Assembly: GCF_900156305.1 (NCBI RefSeq)
Contig: NZ_FTPL01000004.1
Coordinates: 1-64,000, forward strand
DNA length: 64,000 nucleotides
Reading direction: 5' to 3'
Source of the DNA: Edaphobacillus lindanitolerans
GTDB lineage: Bacteria; Bacillota; Bacilli; Bacillales_A; Planococcaceae
Part shown: positions 30,396-38,763 of the stretch, piece by piece
Layout of the letters: each line of letters opens with the position of its first letter
Numbering within the stretch: position 1 is the first letter of the stretch
Program-made: the position numbers and the translations under genes
Notes under the pieces: generated by a model
The model's input: the letters and a program-made list of their open reading frames with translations, nothing else
Told to the model about the DNA's origin: nothing
Database searches by the model: none

Positions 30396-31766
30396 TCAGG
30401 ATTCGGCTGCAGCAGCATGGTCTTCCAGCGACAGCTCGGGTTCAGGGTCCGCTTTCATCGTTTCGATATAGAGGATATGGTGCCCCTCCATGTCTTTTAC
30501 GAGAAATTCATAGCCTTGCTCGATGATCCTCTCGCCTTTGACGACATCGAAACGCTTGGCCATGAACCAGCCTCCGATCGTGTCGATATCTTCTTCGTCG
30601 ATATGGATGCCGAGAATGTCATTGATGTCTTCGATGAGCATCTTGGCATCGAAAATGTAGTGGTTCTCGCCGACGGCCTGGACATCCGGCACTTCGTCGA
30701 CGTCGAACTCGTCCTGGATATCTCCGACGATTTCTTCGAGGATGTCCTCGATCGTGACAAGCCCGCTCGTGCCGCCGTATTCATCCATAAGCACGGCCAT
30801 ATGGATCCGCTCGCGCTGGATCTTCAGAAGAAGATCCCCGATCGGGATCGACTCGATGACCCGGATGACCGGCTGTGTAAAGTCCATCACTGGGCGTGTG
30901 CCGTTCGCCGGATCTTTGATGAACGCCGTGAGAAGATGCTTCATGTTGACGAGGCCGATGATGTGATCCTTGTCGCCGTCCGTGACGGGATAGCGCGTAT
31001 ACTGCTCGACGCCCATGACGTCGAACACTTCGCGGAGGGTCATCTCTTTCTCGACGGACATCATTTCAGTCCGGGGCACCATGATCTCCTTGGCGATCCG
31101 GTCGTCGAACTCGAAAATCTTGTTGACATATTTATATTCGGACTGGTTAATTTCACCGCTTTTTAAGCTGTCGGAGAGAATCATCCGCAGTTCTTCCTCA
31201 GAGTGTGCAGCTTCGGACTCGGACATCGGCTTGAGGCCGAACAGCCGGATCAGGCCCTGGGCCGTGCTGTTCATGCCATGGATGACCGGGTACATGAGCC
31301 GGTAGAAGGCGACGAGGGGTCCCGAAAAGTTGAGCGTGATCGCTTCCGCCTTCTGGATTGCAGCGGATTTCGGGGCCAGCTCGCCGACGACGACGTGAAG
31401 GAAGGTCACCGTTGAGAAGGCGATGATGAAAGAAAGGATCGACGCGACACTGCCCTGGATCTCGAACCGGTTGAACAAGGGATCGAGCAGGCGCTGGACG
31501 GTCGGTTCGCCGAGCCAGCCGAGGCCGAGGGCGGTAATCGTAATGCCGAGCTGGCAGGCAGAAAGATATTCATCCAGATTGGAGACGACTTTCTTAGCCC
31601 GCACGGCTTTGCGGTTGCCTTCCGCGATCAGCTGGTCGATGCGTGTTGTCCTGACTTTCACGATTGCGAATTCACTCGCGACAAAAAACGCGGTGAAGGC
31701 GATTAAGGCAGCAAATGCTGCCAATCGTATGGCAATGTCCAAATAAAGACTTCGTCCCTGACCCAA
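30396..31766 (-). CDS. CNNM/CorC-family hemolysin-like transporter protein
   Basis: Up to 456 residues with the standard order of the family: DUF21 membrane domain with four helices (about 10-190), a CBS pair (residues about 210-340, MVPRTEMMSV and YGGTSGLVTIEDILEEIVGDI) and a CorC/HlyC domain at the C-terminus. Family members move magnesium or help sodium-magnesium exchange; B. subtilis YhdP and MpfA are examples. The start is uncertain: TTG 31766 or TTG 31742 in frame; neither has a clear ribosome site, while a strong AGGAGGTG lies about 25 bases further upstream in another frame. Monocistronic. Confidence 0.88.
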   Translation of the reverse strand: MGQGRSLYLDIAIRLAAFAALIAFTAFFVASEFAIVKVRTTRIDQLIAEGNRKAVRAKKVVSNLDEYLSACQLGITITALGLGWLGEPTVQRLLDPLFNRFEIQGSVASILSFIIAFSTVTFLHVVVGELAPKSAAIQKAEAITLNFSGPLVAFYRLMYPVIHGMNSTAQGLIRLFGLKPMSESEAAHSEEELRMILSDSLKSGEINQSEYKYVNKIFEFDDRIAKEIMVPRTEMMSVEKEMTLREVFDVMGVEQYTRYPVTDGDKDHIIGLVNMKHLLTAFIKDPANGTRPVMDFTQPVIRVIESIPIGDLLLKIQRERIHMAVLMDEYGGTSGLVTIEDILEEIVGDIQDEFDVDEVPDVQAVGENHYIFDAKMLIEDINDILGIHIDEEDIDTIGGWFMAKRFDVVKGERIIEQGYEFLVKDMEGHHILYIETMKADPEPELSLEDHAAAAES

Positions 31767-31946
31767 ATGAGGGGGAGGACAAAGTGTACACCTCCTGTTA
31801 ATAGAAAAAAGTTGTGAGTTACTTTAATTTTATATCCGGAGTCAAAAAAACACAATGGATAAACTACCCGGTCAGCCGCAGATTCGTCAAGGTGATGTCC
31901 GGCGTGCGATAATGGGAAGATGAACGAACAGGAAGGCGGAAGATGG

Positions 31947-33140
31947 ATGAATATGAAAGAAGTAAAGGTGGACGCGGAAACAGCCGAATCCATCCGGAAG
32001 GGGCAGCCGCTCCTGCCGAAGGAGGCGGTGGCAGATCCGGCGATGCTCGGACGGGAAGGGACTCTCCTTAAAATCGTTGACCCGGCAGGACGGTATGTGG
32101 CGACCGGCTATCACGGGACCCAGAACAAGGGGGCCGGCTGGGTGCTCGCGACGAAAGAGGGCGAAGGGATCGACGCTGCGTTTTTCGCCCGGAAGATCAA
32201 AGAAGCGCTCGCCCGCAGGGAGTCCTTCTATGAGGATGCCGAAACGACCGCTTTCCGGGTGTTCAACGGGGAAGGGGACGGAATCGGCGGGATGACGATC
32301 GATGATTATGACGGCCATTTCCTGATCAACTGGTACAGCGAAGGGATCTATGCGATGCGCCGTCATGTTTACGATGCCCTTGCGGGTCTGAAGGAAGTCA
32401 AGTCGGTCTTTGCAAAGAAGCGGTTTGATTCGAAGGGGCAATACGTGGACGATGATGACTTCATCTATGGTGAAAAGCCTGATTTTCCGATTTTGGTAAA
32501 AGAGAACGGCATGCAGTTCGCCGTCGACTTGAACGACGGGGCGATGACCGGTATTTTCCTCGACCAGCGGGATGTCCGGAAAGCGGTCCGCGATGAATTC
32601 GCATCCGGGCGCAGGACGCTGAATGCATTCTCCTATACGGGTGCCTTTTCGGTAGCGGCGGCGCTTGGCGGAGCGGCGGGCACGACGAGTGTGGATCTCG
32701 CCAAGCGCAGCCTGCCGAAGACAATCGAGCAGTTTTCCGCAAACGGCATTGATTATGAGGCACAGGATATCGTTGTCATGGACGTGTTTGACTATTTCCG
32801 ATATGCCAAGCGGCATGAAAAGGAATTCGATCTGCTGATCCTCGATCCGCCGAGTTTTGCCCGTTCCAAAAAAAGGACGTTCAGCGCGGCCAAGGACTAT
32901 CCGAAACTATTGGAGGATGCGCTCTCTGTGACGGCAAAAGACGGAATCATCATCGCCTCGACGAATCACGCAGGCTTCGGCATGAAAAAATTCCGCGGCT
33001 TCATCGAGAAGGCATTCAAGGCTGCCGGGAGAAAATATTCGATCGAGCGGGAATTCCGGCTCCCGGCGGACTTCCGCACACATCGGCACCATATGGAATC
33101 CGATTACCTGAAAGTGGCGGTCATCCGGACACACGGCTGA
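31947..33140 (+). CDS. class I rRNA large-subunit methyltransferase (RlmI-like)
   Basis: A 397-residue protein with an N-terminal PUA-like domain (about 1-75), a central EEHEE-like part and a C-terminal Rossmann methyltransferase. AdoMet motifs include FSYTGAFSVAAALGGA and LDPPSFARSKK; the C-terminus ends HHMESDYLKVAV, as in RlmI/YwbD proteins that make m5C in 23S rRNA. GGAAGGCGG precedes ATG 31947; the upstream in-frame ATG 31920 has poor spacing. No catalytic cysteine check was possible beyond the motif pattern. Confidence 0.9.
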   Translation: MNMKEVKVDAETAESIRKGQPLLPKEAVADPAMLGREGTLLKIVDPAGRYVATGYHGTQNKGAGWVLATKEGEGIDAAFFARKIKEALARRESFYEDAETTAFRVFNGEGDGIGGMTIDDYDGHFLINWYSEGIYAMRRHVYDALAGLKEVKSVFAKKRFDSKGQYVDDDDFIYGEKPDFPILVKENGMQFAVDLNDGAMTGIFLDQRDVRKAVRDEFASGRRTLNAFSYTGAFSVAAALGGAAGTTSVDLAKRSLPKTIEQFSANGIDYEAQDIVVMDVFDYFRYAKRHEKEFDLLILDPPSFARSKKRTFSAAKDYPKLLEDALSVTAKDGIIIASTNHAGFGMKKFRGFIEKAFKAAGRKYSIEREFRLPADFRTHRHHMESDYLKVAVIRTHG

Positions 33141-33230
33141 CGGTCAGATTGTTAAGGTTCTGTAAATTCCCTTTCCGGCAACGACTGCTTTGAGTAAGAT
33201 GGGCAGGAGTGAACGGAAAGGGGTTTTTTG

Positions 33231-34424
33231 ATGGAAAAGAAGAATAGGGGGCGGTACGGAGAGATTCTGTCGACTTCGCTGAAGCTTGGGCTGACGTCGT
33301 TCGGCGGGCCGGCCGCCCACATCGGTTATTTCAGGGATGAATATGTAAAGAAAAAGAAGTGGCTCGACGACCGGGCCTACGCCGACCTGGTGGCGCTCTG
33401 CCAGTTCCTGCCCGGTCCGGCCAGCTCCCAGGTGGGCATCGGCATCGGACTCATGCGCGGGGGGCTCACAGGCGCTTTCCTGTCCTGGTTCGGATTCACG
33501 ATGCCGTCCGTCCTGCTGCTCGTGCTGTTCGCCTGGCTCGTCGGGGGCGGTTCGGGTTTTGACGCCGGATGGATCAGAGGGCTGAAGATCGTTGCTGTCC
33601 CGATCGTCATCCATGCGCTCATCGGGATGGGGCGGAACCTGACGCCGGATTGGCCCCGGCTGCTGATTGCCGCCGCCGCCGCAGCCGGGGTGCTGCTCAT
33701 ACCGACGGCGGCCGGCCAGATCGGACTCATCGTATTGGCTGGAGCCGCAGGATATGTGATTTACCGGAACAGGCAGCCGGCCGGTGCAGGAGATGGAGAA
33801 ACACCGATCGCGGTCAGCCGCAAAACAGGCATTGCGGCATGGATCCTGTTCGTGCTGCTGCTCGTCCTTCTCCCGGCTGTCCGGGCGGCTGCCGGTCATT
33901 TGCTGGCCGTGATCCTGGATGTGTTCTACCGGGTCGGCTCGATCGTATTCGGGGGCGGGCATGTCGTCCTGCCGATGCTTGAGCGGGAAGTCGTACCTGC
34001 CGGATACATGGGTGCGGAGGCGTTCATTGCAGGATACGGCGCCGCCCAGGCGGTCCCGGGCCCGCTTTTCACACTGTCCGCCTACATCGGAATGACGATG
34101 GATGGCATCCCGGGGGCGCTTGTCGCCGTCGGGGCGATGTTCCTTCCGTCATTCCTTCTCGTCGTCGGCATGCTGCCGTTCTGGGCCGTGCTCAGAAACA
34201 GGCGGTGGCTGAAGGCCGCACTCAGCGGAGTGAACGCGGCGGTCGTCGGGATCCTGTTTGCGGCGCTGATCGATCCGGTTATTCCGAGCTCGATCTTCAC
34301 TTTCTGGGATGCGGCCGCGGCTGCGGCAGGCTTTGCACTGCTGCAATTCGCGAAGCAGCCGCCCTGGCTTGTTGTGCTCGTGTCCGGGGTGCTCGGAGCG
34401 GCAATCCATATCCTTCAAGGGTGA
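33231..34424 (+). CDS. chrA: chromate transporter, two-domain ChrA
   Basis: A 397-residue CHR-superfamily membrane protein. Both halves have the family mark: SFGGPAAHIGYFRDEYV with FLPGPASSQVGIGIGL in the first, and FGGGHVVLPMLEREVV with AVPGPLFTLSAYIGM in the second. About ten membrane segments. It exports chromate or a related anion. ATG 33231 follows GAAAGGGG. No chromate regulator gene is adjacent. Confidence 0.92.
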   Translation: MEKKNRGRYGEILSTSLKLGLTSFGGPAAHIGYFRDEYVKKKKWLDDRAYADLVALCQFLPGPASSQVGIGIGLMRGGLTGAFLSWFGFTMPSVLLLVLFAWLVGGGSGFDAGWIRGLKIVAVPIVIHALIGMGRNLTPDWPRLLIAAAAAAGVLLIPTAAGQIGLIVLAGAAGYVIYRNRQPAGAGDGETPIAVSRKTGIAAWILFVLLLVLLPAVRAAAGHLLAVILDVFYRVGSIVFGGGHVVLPMLEREVVPAGYMGAEAFIAGYGAAQAVPGPLFTLSAYIGMTMDGIPGALVAVGAMFLPSFLLVVGMLPFWAVLRNRRWLKAALSGVNAAVVGILFAALIDPVIPSSIFTFWDAAAAAAGFALLQFAKQPPWLVVLVSGVLGAAIHILQG

Positions 34425-34503
34425 ATCAAACCGGTAAGGGGTGCATAGACTGTATTTGTTCTCATGCCGGGAATGCCAATTTGGTTATTTTTTCAGAATA
34501 CAG

Positions 34504-34533
34504 TTGACAAGCCGAGCCACTTAACGGTAGGCT
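34504..34533 (+). promoter_or_regulatory. promoter of the ABC exporter leader
   Basis: TTGACA (34504-34509), 18 bp, then TAGGCT. It would start a leader RNA of nearly 390 bases before the first exporter gene. Confidence 0.6.
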
Positions 34534-34584
34534 GTTAAAGTAACGGAACAATTATTAAAATTCTGCGGAAGGGAGGCATGAACG

Positions 34585-34665
34585 ATGTTCAACTTTAAAG
34601 TGCGTACTGCCATCATCAAAAACAGCATATCGTCATGCCTGCCCGCCATGCGTCCCGTAATTTAA
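34585..34665 (+). CDS. leader peptide 1 of the ABC exporter operon
   Basis: A 26-codon frame (MFNFKVRTAIIKNSISSCLP...) with GGGAGG eight bases upstream. Two tandem terminators follow it, then the exporter genes. In B. subtilis the homologous bmrC-bmrD genes are controlled by a translated leader and ribosome-dependent attenuation; the same plan is likely here (inference). The codons for SCLPA overlap CATGCCTGCC (34634-34643), which is repeated exactly in terminator 1. Confidence 0.7.
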   Translation: MFNFKVRTAIIKNSISSCLPAMRPVI

Positions 34666-34689
34666 TTCGGGAACCGCAGTTTATTTCCT

Positions 34690-34718
34690 GGGTCCGGCAT
34701 GCCTGCCGGATCCTTTTT
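34690..34718 (+). terminator. attenuator terminator 1
   Basis: Ten-pair stem GGGTCCGGCA/TGCCGGATCC (one G-T pair), loop TGCC, then five T. It contains the second copy of CATGCCTGCC (34698-34707). The leader's ribosome site GGGAGGCATG (34571-34580) is complementary to either copy, so two alternative folds exist. Confidence 0.85.
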
Positions 34719-34724
34719 CAATGA

Positions 34725-34764
34725 GCGCGCCTCCTTGGACAGGGGGCGTGCTTTCTGTTTTTTT
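34725..34764 (+). terminator. attenuator terminator 2
   Basis: Ten-pair stem GCGCGCCTCC/GGGGGCGTGC with G-T pairs, loop TTGGACA, then TTTCTG and seven T. It follows terminator 1 by seven bases. Confidence 0.8.
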
Positions 34765-34784
34765 ATGCGCCGTTATGGTGTGAC

Positions 34785-34805
34785 CGCACGGAAAACAGCC
34801 GTGCG
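34785..34805 (+). promoter_or_regulatory. third leader hairpin
   Basis: Perfect 7-bp stem CGCACGG/CCGTGCG with loop AAAACAG and no T-run, just before leader peptide 2. It may pair alternatively or protect the transcript. Confidence 0.55.
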
Positions 34806-34840
34806 TTGCATAAACAACAATCCGGAAAGGAGAAATCGCG

Positions 34841-34897
34841 ATGTGCATCGTGAAGGAAAGGAAAACTCTCATCAAGGAATCTAAAGAAGGCGGATAG
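34841..34897 (+). CDS. leader peptide 2 of the ABC exporter operon
   Basis: An 18-codon, Lys-rich frame (MCIVKERKTLIKESKEGG) with GGAAAGGAG eight bases upstream, ending 29 bases before the exporter ATG. Its strong ribosome site suggests it is translated; it may tune translation of the first exporter gene. Confidence 0.55.
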   Translation: MCIVKERKTLIKESKEGG

Positions 34898-34926
34898 GGT
34901 AATCCGTTTCGGGAAGAAGGGGTTTT

Positions 34927-36675
34927 ATGTTTTCAGTATTGTTTAAACTTGACTGGTTCTTCAAGGAGAACTGGAAGCGGTATTCAGTGGCCCTCGTGCT
35001 GCTGACGCTCACAAACGTGCTCGTCGTCCTGCCGCCCTGGCTCATCGGGCGGGCAATCGACACGATGTACAAAGGGGACATGACGACGGGGTTCCTGTGG
35101 GGCTTCGCCGGGATCATGCTCCTCATCATGGCGGTCGGCTATGCATCCAACTTTGTCTGGCAGTACCAGCTGTTCGGCGGGGCAAATGTGATCGAACGGA
35201 CGCTGCGCAGCCGGCTCATGCGTCATTTCTTGAAGATGACGCCGACATTTTATGAGAAGAACCGGACGGGCGATCTCATGGCCCGGTCGACGAACGACCT
35301 CCGGGCCATTTCCGAGACGGCCGGTTTCGGGATCATGACATTGATCGACTCCACGCTGTACCTGGCGACGATCCTTCTCACGATGGGCTTCATTGTTTCA
35401 TGGAAGCTGACGCTTGCAGCAATCATCCCGCTGCCGATCCTCGCGATCATCATGCAGGTGCTCGGCAAGAAGATCCATGAACGGTATGTCGTCGCCCAGG
35501 ACGCATTCGGCGATCTGAACGACGACGTGCTGGAGGCGGTCGCCGGTGTCCGGGTCGTCCGGGCGTATGTCCAGGAGCATGCGACCGAAGAAAAATTCCG
35601 CGCCAAGACCGAAGAAGTATATGAAAAGAACATCGCCGTCGAGCGGGTTGATGCGCTCTTCGCACCGACGTCGAAGATTTTGACCGGCGCCAGCTACGCG
35701 ATCGGTCTCGGATACGGCGCATTCCTCGTGTCGACCGGTGATATGTCGCTCGGCAACCTGGTCACCTTCAACGTCTATCTCGGGATGGCCGTCTGGCCGA
35801 TGATCGCGATCGGCGAGCTCATCAACGTCATGCAGCGGGGGAATGCCTCGCTCGACCGCGTGTCCGAGACGCTCGCGTACGAGGAAGACGTGAAGGATCC
35901 CGCCGACCCGAAGCATGCGGGAACCCCGGATGAGCTGGACTTCAATGAGGTCACCTTCCAGTATCCACAGTCAGCTGCGGTGAACCTGGACCGGCTCCGC
36001 GTCCATCTGGAGCGGGGCGGGACACTCGGCATCGTCGGCAAGACGGGGAGCGGCAAGACGACGTTCGTCCGCCAGCTGCTCCGCGAATATCCTGCCGGAA
36101 GCGGGGAGCTCACTTTCTCGGGCGTTTCGATCAACGACCTGACGAAAGACGAAGTGCGCGACTGGCTCGGCTACGTCCCGCAGGAACACGTCCTGTTCTC
36201 CCGCTCGATCCGGGACAACATCCTGTTCGGCAAGCCGGACGCAACCGATGATGAGATCGACGAAGCGATCCGGCTGTCGCATTTCCGCAAGGACCTTGCG
36301 ATGCTGCCGGAAGGGCTGGAAACGCTCGTCGGCGAAAAAGGGGTCGCCCTGTCCGGCGGCCAGAAACAGCGGATCTCGATCGCCCGGGCGCTCATCAAAG
36401 ACCCGGAAATCCTGATCCTGGATGACTCGCTGTCCGCGGTGGATGCAAAGACCGAGACGGCGATCATCCGGAACATCCGGGAAGGCCGGGAAGGGAAGAC
36501 GACGATCATCACGACCCACCGGCTGTCGGCGATCGAACACGCCGACTGGATCATCGTGCTGGAAGACGGACGTGTGATCGAGGAAGGCACGCACAACATG
36601 CTCCTCGGGAATAAACGCTGGTACCGTGAGCAATTCGACCGCCAGCAGATCGGGGAGGTGGATTCGCATGAATAA
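34927..36675 (+). CDS. yheI: ABC exporter subunit with degenerate ATPase site
   Basis: A 582-residue half-transporter: six membrane helices (about 1-310) and a C-terminal ATPase. Walker A is GKTGSGKTT near 370 and the signature is LSGGQKQR near 475. Walker B reads LILDDSLSAVD, with Asp in place of the catalytic Glu, which is the mark of the degenerate site in heterodimeric exporters such as BmrC (YheI). It pairs with the next gene product to expel drugs. ATG 34927 follows GGGAAGAAGGGG. It overlaps the next gene by eight bases. Confidence 0.9.
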   Translation: MFSVLFKLDWFFKENWKRYSVALVLLTLTNVLVVLPPWLIGRAIDTMYKGDMTTGFLWGFAGIMLLIMAVGYASNFVWQYQLFGGANVIERTLRSRLMRHFLKMTPTFYEKNRTGDLMARSTNDLRAISETAGFGIMTLIDSTLYLATILLTMGFIVSWKLTLAAIIPLPILAIIMQVLGKKIHERYVVAQDAFGDLNDDVLEAVAGVRVVRAYVQEHATEEKFRAKTEEVYEKNIAVERVDALFAPTSKILTGASYAIGLGYGAFLVSTGDMSLGNLVTFNVYLGMAVWPMIAIGELINVMQRGNASLDRVSETLAYEEDVKDPADPKHAGTPDELDFNEVTFQYPQSAAVNLDRLRVHLERGGTLGIVGKTGSGKTTFVRQLLREYPAGSGELTFSGVSINDLTKDEVRDWLGYVPQEHVLFSRSIRDNILFGKPDATDDEIDEAIRLSHFRKDLAMLPEGLETLVGEKGVALSGGQKQRISIARALIKDPEILILDDSLSAVDAKTETAIIRNIREGREGKTTIITTHRLSAIEHADWIIVLEDGRVIEEGTHNMLLGNKRWYREQFDRQQIGEVDSHE

Positions 36676-38425
36676 AGGAAAACGGCTCGTCCGATATGCC
36701 GTCGGACAAAAAGGCTATGTCATCCCCGGCATCATCTGCCTGGCGCTCGCCGTCGCGGCAGACCTGGCCGGACCGCTCATCGCAAAGACCATCATCGACA
36801 ACCATATTGCCGGAAGCGAGACGGGCGGCATCGAATTCGGTCCGATCGCCGGGCTGCTTGCCCTGTTCATGGGGCTCGCCGTCATCACGGCCATCTTCCG
36901 CTACTCCGAGTACCTCCTGCTTCAAAAAGGGGCGAACCGGATCATCCAGAAGATGCGCAATGAAGTGTACGGCAAGATCCAGACCTTGCCGATCCGGTAC
37001 TTCGACAACCTGCCGGCCGGCAAGGTCGTCGCACGCGTCACGAATGATACGGAAGCGATCCGTGACATGTACGTGACCGTCCTGTCGCAGTTTGCGACGA
37101 GCTTCATGTATATGGGCGGTATCTTCATCGCGCTGCTGTGGCTGGATCCGAAGCTCGGCGGAATGATGCTTGTGCTCATCCCGGTGCTTTATGTATGGAT
37201 GATCACTTACCGGAAATTCGCCTCCAAATACAACCGGATCATCCGGGGCAAAGTGAGCGACCTGAACGGGATGATCAACGAAGCCATCCAGGGCATGACG
37301 ATCATCCAGGCGTTCCGCCGGGAGAAGCAGATGGAAGGAGAGTTCGAAGCGCTCAATGACGAGCACTTCCGCTATCAGAACAAGCTCCTGAAAATGGACT
37401 CCGCGACATCGTTCAACCTGGTGGATACACTCCGTTCGATGACGTTCCTCTTGTTCGTCCTGTATTTCGGAAACGTGGCGCTCACCGCGCCGCAGGCCAT
37501 CTCGGTCGGTGCGCTCTACGCGTTCGTCGACTACATCACCCGCCTCTTCAATCCGATCACCGGCATCGTCAACCAGTTCTCCCGCCTCGAGCACTCGCTC
37601 GTCGCGGCGGAGCGGGTGTTCGAGCTGCTCGATCAGGAAGGGGAGACGGTGAGCGACAAGAAGATCGCCCGCTACCGGGGCAATGTGCGCTTTGAAGACG
37701 TATGGTTCGCCTATAAAGGCGATGAATACGTGTTGAAAGGCATTGACTTTGAAGCGAAGCAAGGAGAGACCGTCGCGCTCGTCGGGCATACCGGATCGGG
37801 GAAAAGCTCGATTATGAACCTTCTGTTCCGGTTCTACGATCCGTCCAAGGGACGCATCGTCATCGACGGCTCCGACATAACGAAACTGCCGCGGCAGACG
37901 ATCCGCGACCATATGGGCATCGTGCTGCAGGATCCGTACTTGTTCACCGGAACGATCGAATCCAACATCAGCCTCGGCGACCCGCGGATCTCCCGCGAGC
38001 AAGTCGAACAGGCGCTGGAAGCGGTCGGCGGCGACCGTGTGCTGAAGCATCTGCCGGACGGCATCGACGCGCCGGTCGTGGAAAAGGGAAGCACCCTCTC
38101 TGCGGGCCAGCGGCAGCTCATTTCATTTGCACGTGCACTTGCGTTCGACCCGGCGATCTTGATCCTGGATGAAGCGACGTCGAACATCGACACCGAAACC
38201 GAAGAAATCATCCAGCATGCGATGGACGTCCTGAAAAAAGGCCGCACGACCTTCATCATCGCCCACCGCCTCTCGACGATCAAAAATGCAGACCGCATCC
38301 TCGTGCTCGACAAAGGCGAGATCGTGGAAGCAGGAAACCATGACCAGCTCCTCGCGTACGGCGGGCAATATGCCCAGATGTATAAGCTGCAGGCGGGAAC
38401 GCAGGCAGCGGGGAAGAGCGGTTGA
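36668..38425 (+). CDS. yheH: ABC exporter subunit with intact catalytic Glu
   Basis: A 585-residue half-transporter, partner of YheI. Six membrane helices, Walker A GHTGSGKSS near 392, Walker B LILDEATSNID with the catalytic Glu, but signature LSAGQRQ instead of LSGGQ. The complementary irregularities in the two proteins fit a heterodimer with one active ATP site. ATG 36668 overlaps the yheI stop region. B. subtilis BmrD is longer at its N-terminus, so this version is compact. Confidence 0.9.
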   Translation: MNKGKRLVRYAVGQKGYVIPGIICLALAVAADLAGPLIAKTIIDNHIAGSETGGIEFGPIAGLLALFMGLAVITAIFRYSEYLLLQKGANRIIQKMRNEVYGKIQTLPIRYFDNLPAGKVVARVTNDTEAIRDMYVTVLSQFATSFMYMGGIFIALLWLDPKLGGMMLVLIPVLYVWMITYRKFASKYNRIIRGKVSDLNGMINEAIQGMTIIQAFRREKQMEGEFEALNDEHFRYQNKLLKMDSATSFNLVDTLRSMTFLLFVLYFGNVALTAPQAISVGALYAFVDYITRLFNPITGIVNQFSRLEHSLVAAERVFELLDQEGETVSDKKIARYRGNVRFEDVWFAYKGDEYVLKGIDFEAKQGETVALVGHTGSGKSSIMNLLFRFYDPSKGRIVIDGSDITKLPRQTIRDHMGIVLQDPYLFTGTIESNISLGDPRISREQVEQALEAVGGDRVLKHLPDGIDAPVVEKGSTLSAGQRQLISFARALAFDPAILILDEATSNIDTETEEIIQHAMDVLKKGRTTFIIAHRLSTIKNADRILVLDKGEIVEAGNHDQLLAYGGQYAQMYKLQAGTQAAGKSG

Positions 38426-38444
38426 AGATAAGCATCTGTATAGG

Positions 38445-38482
38445 AAACAGCCCCGGCGAATCGGTTCGCCGGGGCTGTTTTT
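38445..38482 (+). terminator. terminator of the ABC exporter operon
   Basis: Perfect 16-bp stem AAACAGCCCCGGCGAA/TTCGCCGGGGCTGTTT and a T-run. Confidence 0.93.
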
Positions 38483-38517
38483 GAATCGAAGGGGGCCTGC
38501 CAAGGCGACTGCTTCTT

Positions 38518-38660
38518 GAGCGGTTCATGGGGACGGTGAGTGGCGGCATCCGCTGCCCGAGTGGTTTCCTGTTGAAGTTGAGTGGTTTCATAAAAAGCCC
38601 AAATTGTTTCATATCCGGTTTGAGTGGATTAGCATCGCGGAAGAGTGGGTCCGGCGGAGC
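38518..38660. repeat. degenerate repeat with exact 21-bp period
   Basis: GAGTGG occurs at 38538, 38559, 38580, 38622 and 38643, with a decayed copy at 38601 (AAATTGTTTCAT): each step is 21 bp. A further GAGCGGTTCAT lies at 38518. Best copies read GAGTGGTTTCATA. It fills the gap between the ABC exporter and the MFS gene. A second set lies at 45375-45484. No frame or hairpin explains it. Confidence 0.75.
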
Positions 38661-38763
38661 AGCGTAACCGGAGTCAAGGCTCTGCCGCCGGTATTGCTTT
38701 TTATCTCACCGAATCGTATAATCCGAATGTCGAAATAAACGGAAAACGAAGGAGCTCCCTCCA

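Noticed and set aside
31767-31946. Magnesium or manganese riboswitch before the CNNM/CorC gene
   Set aside because: No M-box or yybP-ykoY conserved core can be recognised; only an AT-rich region and a displaced AGGAGGTG are seen.
34660-34718. T-box riboswitch before the ABC exporter (GGGAACCGCAG resembles GGNACCGCG)
   Set aside because: The upstream RNA is too short for stem I with a specifier loop, the AGGGTGG part is missing, a leader peptide with a good ribosome site occupies the space, and the regulated genes are drug-exporter-like.
36551-38050. A 499-codon antisense frame opposite yheH
   Set aside because: Shadow of a GC-rich ABC transporter gene, with skewed composition.
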